Shown piece by piece: positions 1-5,095 of a DNA stretch of 5,095 bases. Origin of the DNA: Synergistaceae bacterium (GTDB lineage: Bacteria; Synergistota; Synergistia; Synergistales; Synergistaceae). The stretch covers positions 1 through 5,095 of the forward strand of contig JAITAT010000259.1 in NCBI GenBank assembly GCA_031283975.1, in the 5' to 3' direction. The translations under genes were made by a program, and so were the position numbers. Numbering within the stretch: the stretch's first letter is position 1; the number at the start of each line of letters is the position of its first letter. The notes under the pieces are model-generated. The model ran no database searches. It had not been told where the DNA came from and worked only from the letters and a program-made list of their open reading frames with translations.

Positions 1-1
1 G

Positions 2-439
2 GACGAAGAATTGCTCGAATGGTGCGGCGATTCCTTCGATCCGGTATCCCGAGACGTCGTGCCGGACGTCGAAAAAATCTCTCTGCTCAGGGAACTGGTC
101 GACTCTTGCGCGACTCGCAAAGAACTGGCGGACGGCGTAAGGCGTGAATTGTCGTGGGCCGCTCAAATTCCGGACGACGGCGTTCCTCAGTGGTTCACGG
201 CTTTGAGCGGTGAACTCGCCGCGATTGACGGCGGCGAATGGAGAGCGCCCAAAATAAAGGACGCGCTAAGAGGTTTCGCCCGTGAAAAAGGCCTCAAGGG
301 AAAAGAACTCTTCCATCCCGTAAGGATTCTTTTGACAGGCTCCTCGCAAGGAGCGCCTCTTGATATTATACTGTCCTGTGTCGGAAAGGAGCAAACTTTG
401 AAACGTTTTCGGCATTATCCGAGGCATGAAATTTCATAA
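2..439 (+). CDS. gltX: Glutamyl-tRNA synthetase, C-terminal part (5' end outside window)
   Basis: Only the last 145 codons are present; the frame is open from base 2 to the TAA at 437-439 and the gene starts upstream of the window. GltX attaches glutamate to tRNA(Glu) in the cytoplasm. What is visible is the alpha-helical anticodon-binding end of a class I synthetase of this family. The best marker is the stretch reading KGKELFHPVRILLTGSSQG, followed by APLDIILSCVGKEQTLKRF. It matches the conserved end of bacterial GltX, where a 'KGK-LF-P-R-ALTG' block precedes the last helices. The catalytic HIGH and KMSKS motifs would lie upstream and cannot be checked, so discriminating and non-discriminating enzymes cannot be told apart. 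The TTG at base 11 is an internal leucine codon, not a start. The gene ends 27 bases before guaB, with no terminator between, so the two are likely co-transcribed. Confidence 0.9.
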   Translation, partial: DEELLEWCGDSFDPVSRDVVPDVEKISLLRELVDSCATRKELADGVRRELSWAAQIPDDGVPQWFTALSGELAAIDGGEWRAPKIKDALRGFAREKGLKGKELFHPVRILLTGSSQGAPLDIILSCVGKEQTLKRFRHYPRHEIS

Positions 440-451
440 TATTTCGCTTCC

Positions 452-457
452 AGGAGG
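452..457 (+). promoter_or_regulatory. Ribosome binding site deciding the TTG start of guaB
   Basis: AGGAGG lies 9 bases before the TTG at 467. There is no in-frame ATG until codon 50, well inside the conserved barrel, so this site and the conserved N-terminal sequence together fix TTG as the start. Confidence 0.8.
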
Positions 458-466
458 GAGAGAGCT

Positions 467-1933
467 TTGAATAAATTCGAGGATTACAAAGGCTTCACTT
501 TCGATGATGTGCTTCTTGTTCCGGGATACAGCGAGGTGCTTCCGTCACAGGTGAACCCGTCTTCTTATTTCACGAGGGAGATATCGCTTCACGCGCCGAT
601 TTGCAGCGCGGCCATGGATACCGTCACCGAGGCGAGACTTGCGATTGCGCTGGCCCGCGAGGGAGGAATAGGTATTCTGCACCGCAATATGCCCATAGAA
701 CGGCAGGTCGCGGAGGTTGATAAAGTGAAACGCTCGGAAAGCGGGGTCATCGTCGACCCGTTCTACCTCTATCCCGAAGACAGAGTTCAGGGCGCTGTTG
801 ACCTCATGGCGCACTACCATATTTCCGGCGTGCCGATAGTCGATAAAGACATGCGGCTGGTAGGCATAATCACAAACAGAGACCTTCGTTTCGTGACCGA
901 TTACGCACAGCCCATCGACAACGTAATGACAAAGCAAAATATCGTCACTGCCCCGATTGGCACAGACCTCGACAGCGCTAAAAGCATCCTGAGTACCCGA
1001 AAAGTCGAAAAACTTCCCATCGTGGATTTGCAAGGAAAGCTCAAAGGTCTCATAACGATCAAGGACATACAGAAAGCCAAAGATTTTCCCGACGCGACCA
1101 AGGATTCCAAGGGAAGGCTGCGCGTAGGGGCGGCGATTGGAACCGGCTCCGACTGCATGGAACGCGCGGAAGCTCTGGTGTCGGCGGGAGTGGACGTGAT
1201 CGTCGTCGATACCGCCCACGGACATTCTAAATCCGTGCTGGAAACCATTAAAGCCGTCCGCGAAAAATATCCCGATCTTCCGCTGGCGGGAGGCAATATC
1301 GCGACCAAAGAGGCGGCCACGGCTTTGATGGACGCCGGAGTGGACGCGGTGAAAGTGGGGATAGGGCCGGGCTCGATCTGCACCACCAGGATAATCGCCG
1401 GCATAGGAGTGCCTCAGGTCGCGGCCATCATGAACGTAGCGCCCGTCATTCACGAAAGAAATTGCACGTTGATAGCTGACGGCGGAATAAGGTATTCGGG
1501 GGACATCGTAAAAGCCCTCGCCGCCGGAGCCGACAGCGTCATGATAGGCTCGCTCTTCGCGGGAACGGAGGAGAGCCCGGGGGAAGCGGTCATTTATCAC
1601 GGCAGGTCGTTCAAAAGCTACCGTGGCATGGGCTCGCTCGGCGCGATGAAGGACGGAATCAGCAAGGACAGATATTTTCAGGAGGGAGCGAGCGAGGATA
1701 AACTGGTTCCGGAGGGCATAGAAGGGCTTGTCCCGCACAAAGGCGTACTCTCGGGAATAGTATTCCAGATGATGGGGGGCATCCGCTCCGGCATGGGTTA
1801 CGTAGGGGCGCGGGACATCCGAAGCCTTCACGAGAACACGCGCTTCATCGAGGTGACTCCGGCCTCCATGAAAGAGAGCCATCCGCATGACGTGGTCGTT
1901 ACGAAAGAAGCTCCCAATTACGCAGTGGAATAA
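467..1933 (+). CDS. guaB: Inosine-5'-monophosphate dehydrogenase
   Basis: GuaB oxidises IMP to XMP with NAD+, the committed step from IMP to GMP in the cytoplasm. The 488-residue length is the usual bacterial size. The N-terminal [11 protein letters not shown] block opens the (beta/alpha)8 barrel. Two CBS domains are inserted at about residues 94-150 and 153-205; in the family they bind adenine or guanine nucleotides and tune activity. Catalytic features are all present: the loop GPGSICTTR with nucleophile Cys305, DTAHGHS from Asp248, the IMP phosphate-binding ADGGIR (337-342) and GSLFAGTEE (361-369), the flap region SYRGMGS (384-390), and the Arg402-Tyr403 pair (DRYFQ) that activates water. 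The TTG start is supported by AGGAGG 9 bases upstream. No terminator follows the TAA, so transcripts may continue into the small ORF. Nothing looks broken or transferred. Identification is secure. Confidence 0.98.
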   Translation: MNKFEDYKGFTFDDVLLVPGYSEVLPSQVNPSSYFTREISLHAPICSAAMDTVTEARLAIALAREGGIGILHRNMPIERQVAEVDKVKRSESGVIVDPFYLYPEDRVQGAVDLMAHYHISGVPIVDKDMRLVGIITNRDLRFVTDYAQPIDNVMTKQNIVTAPIGTDLDSAKSILSTRKVEKLPIVDLQGKLKGLITIKDIQKAKDFPDATKDSKGRLRVGAAIGTGSDCMERAEALVSAGVDVIVVDTAHGHSKSVLETIKAVREKYPDLPLAGGNIATKEAATALMDAGVDAVKVGIGPGSICTTRIIAGIGVPQVAAIMNVAPVIHERNCTLIADGGIRYSGDIVKALAAGADSVMIGSLFAGTEESPGEAVIYHGRSFKSYRGMGSLGAMKDGISKDRYFQEGASEDKLVPEGIEGLVPHKGVLSGIVFQMMGGIRSGMGYVGARDIRSLHENTRFIEVTPASMKESHPHDVVVTKEAPNYAVE

Positions 1934-1943
1934 ATGCGAATTC

Positions 1944-1954
1944 TATAATATAAT
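1944..1954 (+). promoter_or_regulatory. Possible -10 region(s) upstream of the small ORF
   Basis: Two overlapping TATAAT hexamers lie at 1944-1949 and 1949-1954, immediately after guaB. No good -35 element is seen at 16-18 bases upstream; the nearest TTACGC at 1918 is 20 bases away. If active, transcription would start near 1961 and give a leader of about 30 bases to the ATG at 1993. It could equally be ordinary A+T-rich intergenic sequence. Confidence 0.35.
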
Positions 1955-1978
1955 ACTGTGGAAAACATTCTCGATGAG

Positions 1979-1985
1979 AAGGAGG
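1979..1985 (+). promoter_or_regulatory. Ribosome binding site of the small ORF
   Basis: AAGGAGG lies 7 bases before the ATG at 1993, close to ideal spacing. It leaves only 1 base to the in-frame GTG at 1987, so it favours the ATG. Its first two bases fall in the 3' arm of a small inverted repeat (TTCTC-GAT-GAGAA, 1968-1980). Confidence 0.65.
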
Positions 1986-1992
1986 AGTGCTC

Positions 1993-2172
1993 ATGGCGTT
2001 GCTTGGACTGTCCGAACGCGAACGGATGACCGAATACAACTGTATTGAGCTTCTTCCCGAACTGGAGGAAGATGTTTTCTGCGTTGACGTGATAATACCT
2101 CCCATCGACGAGTCGTTTGTCTCCGGGCTGGATGATTGGTGGGCGAATTTCGTGGCCGATATGTGCCTGTAG
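1993..2172 (+). CDS. Unrecognised small acidic protein, 59 residues
   Basis: I do not recognise this protein. The start is set at ATG 1993 because AAGGAGG sits 7 bases upstream; an in-frame GTG at 1987 would add two residues but is too close to that site. By count it has 14 Asp/Glu, two Arg (9 and 11) and no Lys, so it is strongly acidic. It has three Cys (17, 30, 58), an EELEED-like acidic run around residues 19-27, a VDVIIPPID segment (31-39) and DDWW at 47-50. There is no signal peptide or membrane segment. It lies 59 bases after guaB and ends with TAG just before the nusA promoter. The good ribosome binding site and open frame argue for a real gene. Against it are the small size and lack of a known family. 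A role linked to its neighbours would be guesswork. Confidence 0.55.
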   Translation: MALLGLSERERMTEYNCIELLPELEEDVFCVDVIIPPIDESFVSGLDDWWANFVADMCL

Positions 2173-2184
2173 GGGAAAACAAGG

Positions 2185-2212
2185 TTGTATTTTTGAATTT
2201 TGATGATATAAT
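2185..2212 (+). promoter_or_regulatory. Promoter upstream of nusA
   Basis: A TTGTAT -35 element (2185-2190) is separated by 16 bases from a perfect TATAAT (2207-2212). The TG at 2204-2205 gives an extended -10, TGnTATAAT. The surroundings are very A+T rich compared with the neighbouring genes. The expected start is near 2219-2220, giving a leader of about 116 bases to the nusA ATG. It is the best sigma-70-type promoter in the window. Confidence 0.75.
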
Positions 2213-2219
2213 TTTTTTG

Positions 2220-2231
2220 GTTCTACGGAAC
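2220..2231 (+). promoter_or_regulatory. 5' hairpin with UACG tetraloop in the nusA leader
   Basis: GTTC (2220-2223) and GAAC (2228-2231) pair around a TACG loop. In RNA this is a C(UACG)G tetraloop of the UNCG class, known for unusual stability. It falls right at the expected 5' end of the transcript from the promoter at 2185-2212. Such end hairpins can protect an RNA from 5'-end-dependent decay. The stem is only 4 bp, so chance is possible. Confidence 0.45.
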
Positions 2232-2237
2232 ATTTGT

Positions 2238-2268
2238 GAAGAGTGGGTTTTCCCACTCTTCGTTTTTT
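2238..2268 (+). terminator. Intrinsic terminator / probable attenuator ahead of nusA
   Basis: A perfect 10-bp stem, GAAGAGTGGG (2238-2247) with CCCACTCTTC (2252-2261), closes on a TTTT loop. One G and six T's (2263-2268) follow; the preceding T2237 can also form a wobble pair with G2262. This is a textbook intrinsic terminator on the + strand; the other strand has no matching T-tract. It ends transcripts from guaB and the small ORF. It also lies about 20 bases after the expected start from the promoter at 2185-2212, so nusA transcription must read through it unless an unseen promoter exists downstream. That makes it a candidate attenuator in addition to an operon terminator. Confidence 0.9.
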
Positions 2269-2323
2269 AATTGAGAAGATAAAGTGATTTACGAAACGCG
2301 AAAACGGTTCTTCAAAACACTGA

Positions 2324-2328
2324 GGAGG
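2324..2328 (+). promoter_or_regulatory. Ribosome binding site of nusA
   Basis: GGAGG ends 7 bases before the ATG at 2336, within the G-rich run GAGGAGGGG (2322-2330). It supports this ATG as the start and implies strong initiation on any RNA that passes the upstream terminator. Confidence 0.85.
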
Positions 2329-2335
2329 GGAATAT

Positions 2336-3463
2336 ATGCAACTCGGTAAGGATTTCATCAAAGCCTTCAAACAGATTGAGGCGGAAAAAGGCCTTCCGAT
2401 AGAAATAATAACGTCGAGCCTGGAAGCGGCAATGGCGTCGGCGTACAAAAAATATAAAAGCGGCAATCATGTCGTCGAAGTTCACATCAATCTCACAAAC
2501 GGCGAAATATCCCTCGCCGAGAAGTACCATATTGTTGACGAGGTGGCCGCCGCCGACTCCGAATGGACGCTGGAACAGGCGCGCGAGGAAGGTTTCGGCG
2601 ATGTTGAAACAGGCGATTACGTATACGTGGAAGTCAACCCCGAGCACTTTGGCCGCATTGCCGCCCAGACCGCCAGACAGGTCATCATACAGCGTCTCAA
2701 GGACGCGGAGCGTCAGATAATATTCAACGAGTTCGCCGACCATATAGGCGACATGGTTCTGGGAACCATCTTCAAAACCGAGGGCGACCAGATACTCGTC
2801 AGGGTCAACGACAGAACCGACGCGCTTCTCCCGAGGGAGGAGAGAATGTCCGGGGAACCGTACCCTCCGGGGGAAAGGAAAAAATTTCTGCTTCTCGATG
2901 TGAGGAAGACCACGCGCGGGCCCCGTATCATAGTTTCGAGGACACATCCCGGATTGCTGAAACGTTTGCTCGAACTGGAAGTGCCCGAAATTTCGGAGGG
3001 CACGGTCGAAATAAAATCCATCGTCAGGGAAGCCGGCGCCAGGGCCAAGGTCGCCGTGAGATCGCTCGATATGAACGTCGATCCGGTGGGCGCTTGCGTC
3101 GGAAACGGGGGAGCGAGGATAAAGTCGATAAGCGACGAACTCGGCGGAGAGCGGATAGACGTCATCATCTGGAACGACGACGCCATGCAGTTCGTCCGCA
3201 ACGCGCTGTCTCCGGCCAAAACCGCCAAGATAGAACCTATACTCGAACAGGAACATTCGCTCAGGGTGTATGTGCGTCAGGATCAATTGTCTCTCGCGAT
3301 AGGAAAAGCAGGTCAGAACGTCAGGCTCGCGGCTCGCCTCACCGGCTGGAAGATCGACATAAAGGTCATAGAACCCGAGCGATTGCCCACCCTGCACGAC
3401 TTGTTCGAAGATATAATAAAGAATACGGGAGAATCGCTGTGGGAGGATCTGCCGAAAGATTGA
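2336..3463 (+). CDS. nusA: Transcription termination/antitermination factor NusA
   Basis: NusA binds RNA polymerase and nascent RNA, promotes pausing and intrinsic termination, and takes part in antitermination complexes. The 375 residues match the short form without the C-terminal acidic repeats of Escherichia coli NusA. Order: polymerase-binding N-terminal domain (about 1-130), S1 domain (about 134-200, including DALLPREER), KH1 (about 225-295, containing NVDPVGACVG and GGERIDVIIW), and KH2 (about 300-345, with AIGKAGQNVRLAARLTGW). The KH2 loop is GKAG (323-326), normal for the family. The KH1 loop reads GNGG (256-259), where E. coli has GMRG and Bacillus GPKG, so the usual basic residue is missing. 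The start is set by GGAGG 7 bases upstream. The TGA overlaps the ylxR ATG by one base. Expression probably depends on readthrough of the leader terminator. rimP, commonly the preceding gene, is not here. Confidence 0.98.
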   Translation: MQLGKDFIKAFKQIEAEKGLPIEIITSSLEAAMASAYKKYKSGNHVVEVHINLTNGEISLAEKYHIVDEVAAADSEWTLEQAREEGFGDVETGDYVYVEVNPEHFGRIAAQTARQVIIQRLKDAERQIIFNEFADHIGDMVLGTIFKTEGDQILVRVNDRTDALLPREERMSGEPYPPGERKKFLLLDVRKTTRGPRIIVSRTHPGLLKRLLELEVPEISEGTVEIKSIVREAGARAKVAVRSLDMNVDPVGACVGNGGARIKSISDELGGERIDVIIWNDDAMQFVRNALSPAKTAKIEPILEQEHSLRVYVRQDQLSLAIGKAGQNVRLAARLTGWKIDIKVIEPERLPTLHDLFEDIIKNTGESLWEDLPKD

Positions 3464-3738
3464 TGACGACGCGCGCACGACTGCGAAAATGTTTGGGATG
3501 CGGGCTTGAATTCCCTAAATCATCTCTGCTGAGGATCGTCCGTTCAACCGCAGGAGAGGTGAGCGTTGATCCGTCGGGCCGCGCCCCGGGACGCGGAGCT
3601 TATTTATGCGCCAACGCGGATTGCGTGATGAAAGCGCGGAAAAAAAACACGCTCGCGCGGGTATTGAAACGTCCCGTCGACACGGAGATATACGCCCGCA
3701 TCGACGAGATGATCAGGAGTGATTGCGGCGATGACTGA
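3463..3738 (+). CDS. ylxR: YlxR family (DUF448) RNA-binding protein
   Basis: A 91-residue basic protein of the YlxR/DUF448 family, encoded between nusA and infB in many bacteria. In Bacillus subtilis the family member (also called RnpM) has been reported to bind RNase P RNA and modulate RNase P, and to affect transcription of many genes; the role here is inferred from that. Visible hallmarks are RKCLGCG (8-14), the LLRIVR strand (22-27), DPSGRAPGRGAYLC (36-49) with the signature GRGAY, and the basic KARKKNTLARVLKRPV near the end. Cys10, Cys13, Cys49 and Cys54 could form a metal site, which is only a suggestion. The ATG overlaps the nusA stop as TGATG. The nearest GGAGG (3442-3446) is 16 bases away, so translation is likely coupled to nusA. 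The open frame extends upstream to 3094, but that part is an out-of-frame shadow of nusA. A TTG one codon before the ATG is a possible alternative start. Confidence 0.93.
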   Translation: MTTRARLRKCLGCGLEFPKSSLLRIVRSTAGEVSVDPSGRAPGRGAYLCANADCVMKARKKNTLARVLKRPVDTEIYARIDEMIRSDCGDD

Positions 3739-4063
3739 ATTGCCCGACGCGATGAGGCGTGTTTTGGCTTCGCTCGGTATGTCGCGCCGAGCGAACGAGT
3801 TGATAATAGGCCAGGACAGAGTGCTGAAAGTTCTGTCGTCGGGGCGCCGCTTATTCATGGTAGCGGCTGCCGACTGTTCGCAAAACGTAGTGCGCAAGGC
3901 CGGCCGTTCAGGCGATATTCGCGTCCTGAACGGATTGTCGCGCGAATCGCTCGGATCGGCCGTGGGCGTCGGGAAAACTCAAATAGTAGCCCTCCCCGCC
4001 GGGAGTGGTTTTGTAAAAAAGCTCAAAGAATTATTGACACTGGGGGGAACGTTGAACGAATGA
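3731..4063 (+). CDS. ylxQ: L7Ae-family ribosomal-like protein YlxQ
   Basis: A 110-residue protein of the L7Ae/L30e/S12e family, the YlxQ (RplGA) type found between ylxR and infB. Family members bind kink-turn RNA; the cellular role of the bacterial YlxQ type is poorly defined. Family features are the N-terminal [20 protein letters not shown] (12-31), the central strand [17 protein letters not shown] (40-56), the [16 protein letters not shown] segment (73-88) and the final GFVKKL (93-98). I chose ATG 3731, which overlaps ylxR by 8 bases; AGGAG (3715-3719) is 11 bases upstream, a little far. An in-frame GTG at 3719 adds four residues (MIAA) but overlaps that same AGGAG, so it is less likely. 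The TGA overlaps the infB start as ATGA. Confidence 0.9.
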   Translation: MTELPDAMRRVLASLGMSRRANELIIGQDRVLKVLSSGRRLFMVAAADCSQNVVRKAGRSGDIRVLNGLSRESLGSAVGVGKTQIVALPAGSGFVKKLKELLTLGGTLNE

Positions 4064-5095
4064 ATAAGATCAGGGTTTATGAGTTGGCAAAACTTCTTGG
4101 CCGTACGAATCCGGACTTGCTAGACATATTGAAGAAACTTAAAATCGAAGTCAAATCTCACATGAGTTCGATAGACATGGATGCGGCGCAGAAGATCGAG
4201 AAATATATCGCCGAGAGCGGCTCCGGAAATATTCCGGAATCCGGCCCGAATATCAAAGAGGCGCCCGCGCCGGCCGCCGTTATTTTCATCGACGACAGGG
4301 CCACCGTCGGCGATATAGCCAAAAAGCTGGGACACGCCCCTGCCGATGTCGTGAAAACTTTGATAGACGAAGGGTTTATGATTCCGGCCAACAGCGTCCC
4401 GACGGAGGACGCGCTGACGGTGATAAGCGTCGCGTTCAACTGCGAGATAAGAAAAGGGCGGGAGGAGATCGAAAGCCGGCCGCGTGAAACCCCTAAAATA
4501 AAAGAACCGGCGAAAGACGACGCAAATTTGGAAAAAACCAGGAAAAAATCGGAGAAAAAATCCGCGGCGACCGTCAAAACCCCTCCCGAAAACGCGGAAG
4601 ATTCGCGTCCCAGACCTCCTATCGTCACGGTATTGGGGCATGTCGATCACGGCAAGACGACGCTGCTGGACTTCATCCGCAAAACCCGTGTGACTGACGG
4701 CGAGGCCGGGGGCATAACGCAGCATATAGGAGCGTACAAGGTCGATTACAACGGCAACCAGATAGTATTTCTGGATACGCCGGGGCACGAGGCGTTTACG
4801 GCAATGCGCGCGCGCGGCGCCAGCGTGACTGACATTGCCATTCTTGTCGTGGCCGCCGAAGACGGAGTGAAGCCGCAGACACTGGAAGCCATGAACCACG
4901 CCAAAGCGGCGGAGGTTCCTATAATAGTCGCCATCAACAAGGTAGACAAACCGGACGCGAAACCCGAAAAGGTACGCCAGCAGCTTTCCGACTACGGACT
5001 TGTCCCGGAGGAATGGGGCGGAGACGTAGTGATGGTGGAAATCTCCGCCAAGACGGGGCAGGGGATTGACAATCTCCTGGATATGGTTCTTCTGG
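4060..5095 (+). CDS. infB: Translation initiation factor IF-2, N-terminal part (3' end outside window)
   Basis: IF-2 is the GTPase that brings initiator fMet-tRNA to the 30S subunit and promotes 50S joining. The frame is open from ATG 4060 to the window edge, 345 codons. Residues 3-50 ([13 protein letters not shown] onward) form an IF2_N domain, and residues about 73-130 ([25 protein letters not shown]) a second one. A short Lys-rich linker (about 133-187) leads to the G domain. All five G motifs are present: G1 GHVDHGKT (193-200), G2 with Thr220 in GGITQHIG, G3 DTPGHE (239-244), G4 NKVD (293-296) and G5 SAK (329-331). The pre-G region of about 187 residues is compact and far shorter than in Escherichia coli. 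The start overlaps the ylxQ stop by 4 bases. Only a weak G-rich site (4042-4047) precedes it, so translational coupling is likely. The tRNA-binding C-terminal domains lie beyond the window. Confidence 0.97.
   Translation, partial: MNKIRVYELAKLLGRTNPDLLDILKKLKIEVKSHMSSIDMDAAQKIEKYIAESGSGNIPESGPNIKEAPAPAAVIFIDDRATVGDIAKKLGHAPADVVKTLIDEGFMIPANSVPTEDALTVISVAFNCEIRKGREEIESRPRETPKIKEPAKDDANLEKTRKKSEKKSAATVKTPPENAEDSRPRPPIVTVLGHVDHGKTTLLDFIRKTRVTDGEAGGITQHIGAYKVDYNGNQIVFLDTPGHEAFTAMRARGASVTDIAILVVAAEDGVKPQTLEAMNHAKAAEVPIIVAINKVDKPDAKPEKVRQQLSDYGLVPEEWGGDVVMVEISAKTGQGIDNLLDMVLL

Noticed and set aside
332..337. TTGACA in gltX as a -35 element
   Set aside because: No -10 sequence lies at 16-18 bases downstream, and the bases encode the conserved Leu-Thr of the LLTG block.
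545..1888. Long antisense open frame across guaB
   Set aside because: It is in exact codon register with guaB, so it stays open simply because guaB almost never uses TTA, CTA or TCA codons; it ends at the TCA codon for Ser27. The translation resembles no family and guaB is unambiguous.
2236..2274. 12-codon GTG mini-ORF running through the terminator, as a leader peptide
   Set aside because: It lacks a proper ribosome binding site and shows no run of regulatory codons; it is most likely chance.
1918..2466. Minus-strand open frame spanning the guaB-nusA gap
   Set aside because: It would start inside nusA and runs backwards through the terminator, the promoter and the small ORF; no ribosome binding site or family resemblance was seen.
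3094..3462. Upstream extension of the ylxR frame into nusA
   Set aside because: The translation before 3463 is Arg-rich shadow sequence of nusA; YlxR homology begins at the overlapping ATG.
2312..3478. Long antisense open frame across all of nusA
   Set aside because: Same cause: antisense codon register with no TTA, CTA or TCA codons in nusA. It has no recognisable product.
4033..4038. TTGACA near the end of ylxQ as a promoter for infB
   Set aside because: No -10 element follows at a suitable distance, and the bases are coding for ylxQ.
4120..4899. Antisense open frame across the 5' part of infB
   Set aside because: In codon register with infB and closed by its CTA codon at 4120; a shadow of codon bias.

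Overview
The window is 5.1 kb of tightly packed bacterial housekeeping DNA with every gene on the + strand. It concerns tRNA charging, GMP synthesis, transcription elongation/termination and translation initiation. In order it holds the 3' end of gltX (glutamyl-tRNA synthetase), complete guaB (IMP dehydrogenase), an unrecognised 59-residue acidic small ORF, a short regulatory stretch, then nusA, ylxR (DUF448), ylxQ (L7Ae-like) and the 5' two-thirds or so of infB (IF-2). I see no mobile element, CRISPR array, tRNA or rRNA gene. No stretch over 300 bases lacks a gene; the largest gap is about 163 bases, between the small ORF and nusA.

The organism is a bacterium of moderate to slightly high G+C with strong GGAGG ribosome binding sites and some TTG starts. 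The nusA-ylxR-ylxQ-infB order is shared by Firmicutes, Synergistota and several other phyla. Synergistota is a guess from overall flavour, and the window alone cannot settle it. rimP, the usual gene before nusA, is not in the window.

Region 1-1933: gltX and guaB are separated by 27 bases and are probably co-transcribed. GuaB has the full catalytic set and both CBS domains. Region 1934-2335: the small ORF has a good ribosome binding site, and its upstream A+T stretch contains -10-like sequences. It is followed by a convincing promoter (TTGTAT-16-TATAAT with an extended -10 TG). An expected transcript start near 2219 is followed by a 4-bp hairpin with a UACG tetraloop, then a perfect 10-bp terminator with six T's. 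nusA begins 67 bases beyond the terminator, and I find no further promoter. The simplest reading is a nusA leader with a built-in attenuator. Because NusA itself stimulates intrinsic termination, the arrangement could close a feedback loop. Region 2336-5095: nusA, ylxR, ylxQ and infB overlap one another by 1, 8 and 4 bases, which points to one operon with coupled translation.

No new multi-gene system is apparent. The parts most worth a second look are the nusA leader, the small acidic ORF, the unusual GNGG loop in NusA KH1, and the missing rimP.
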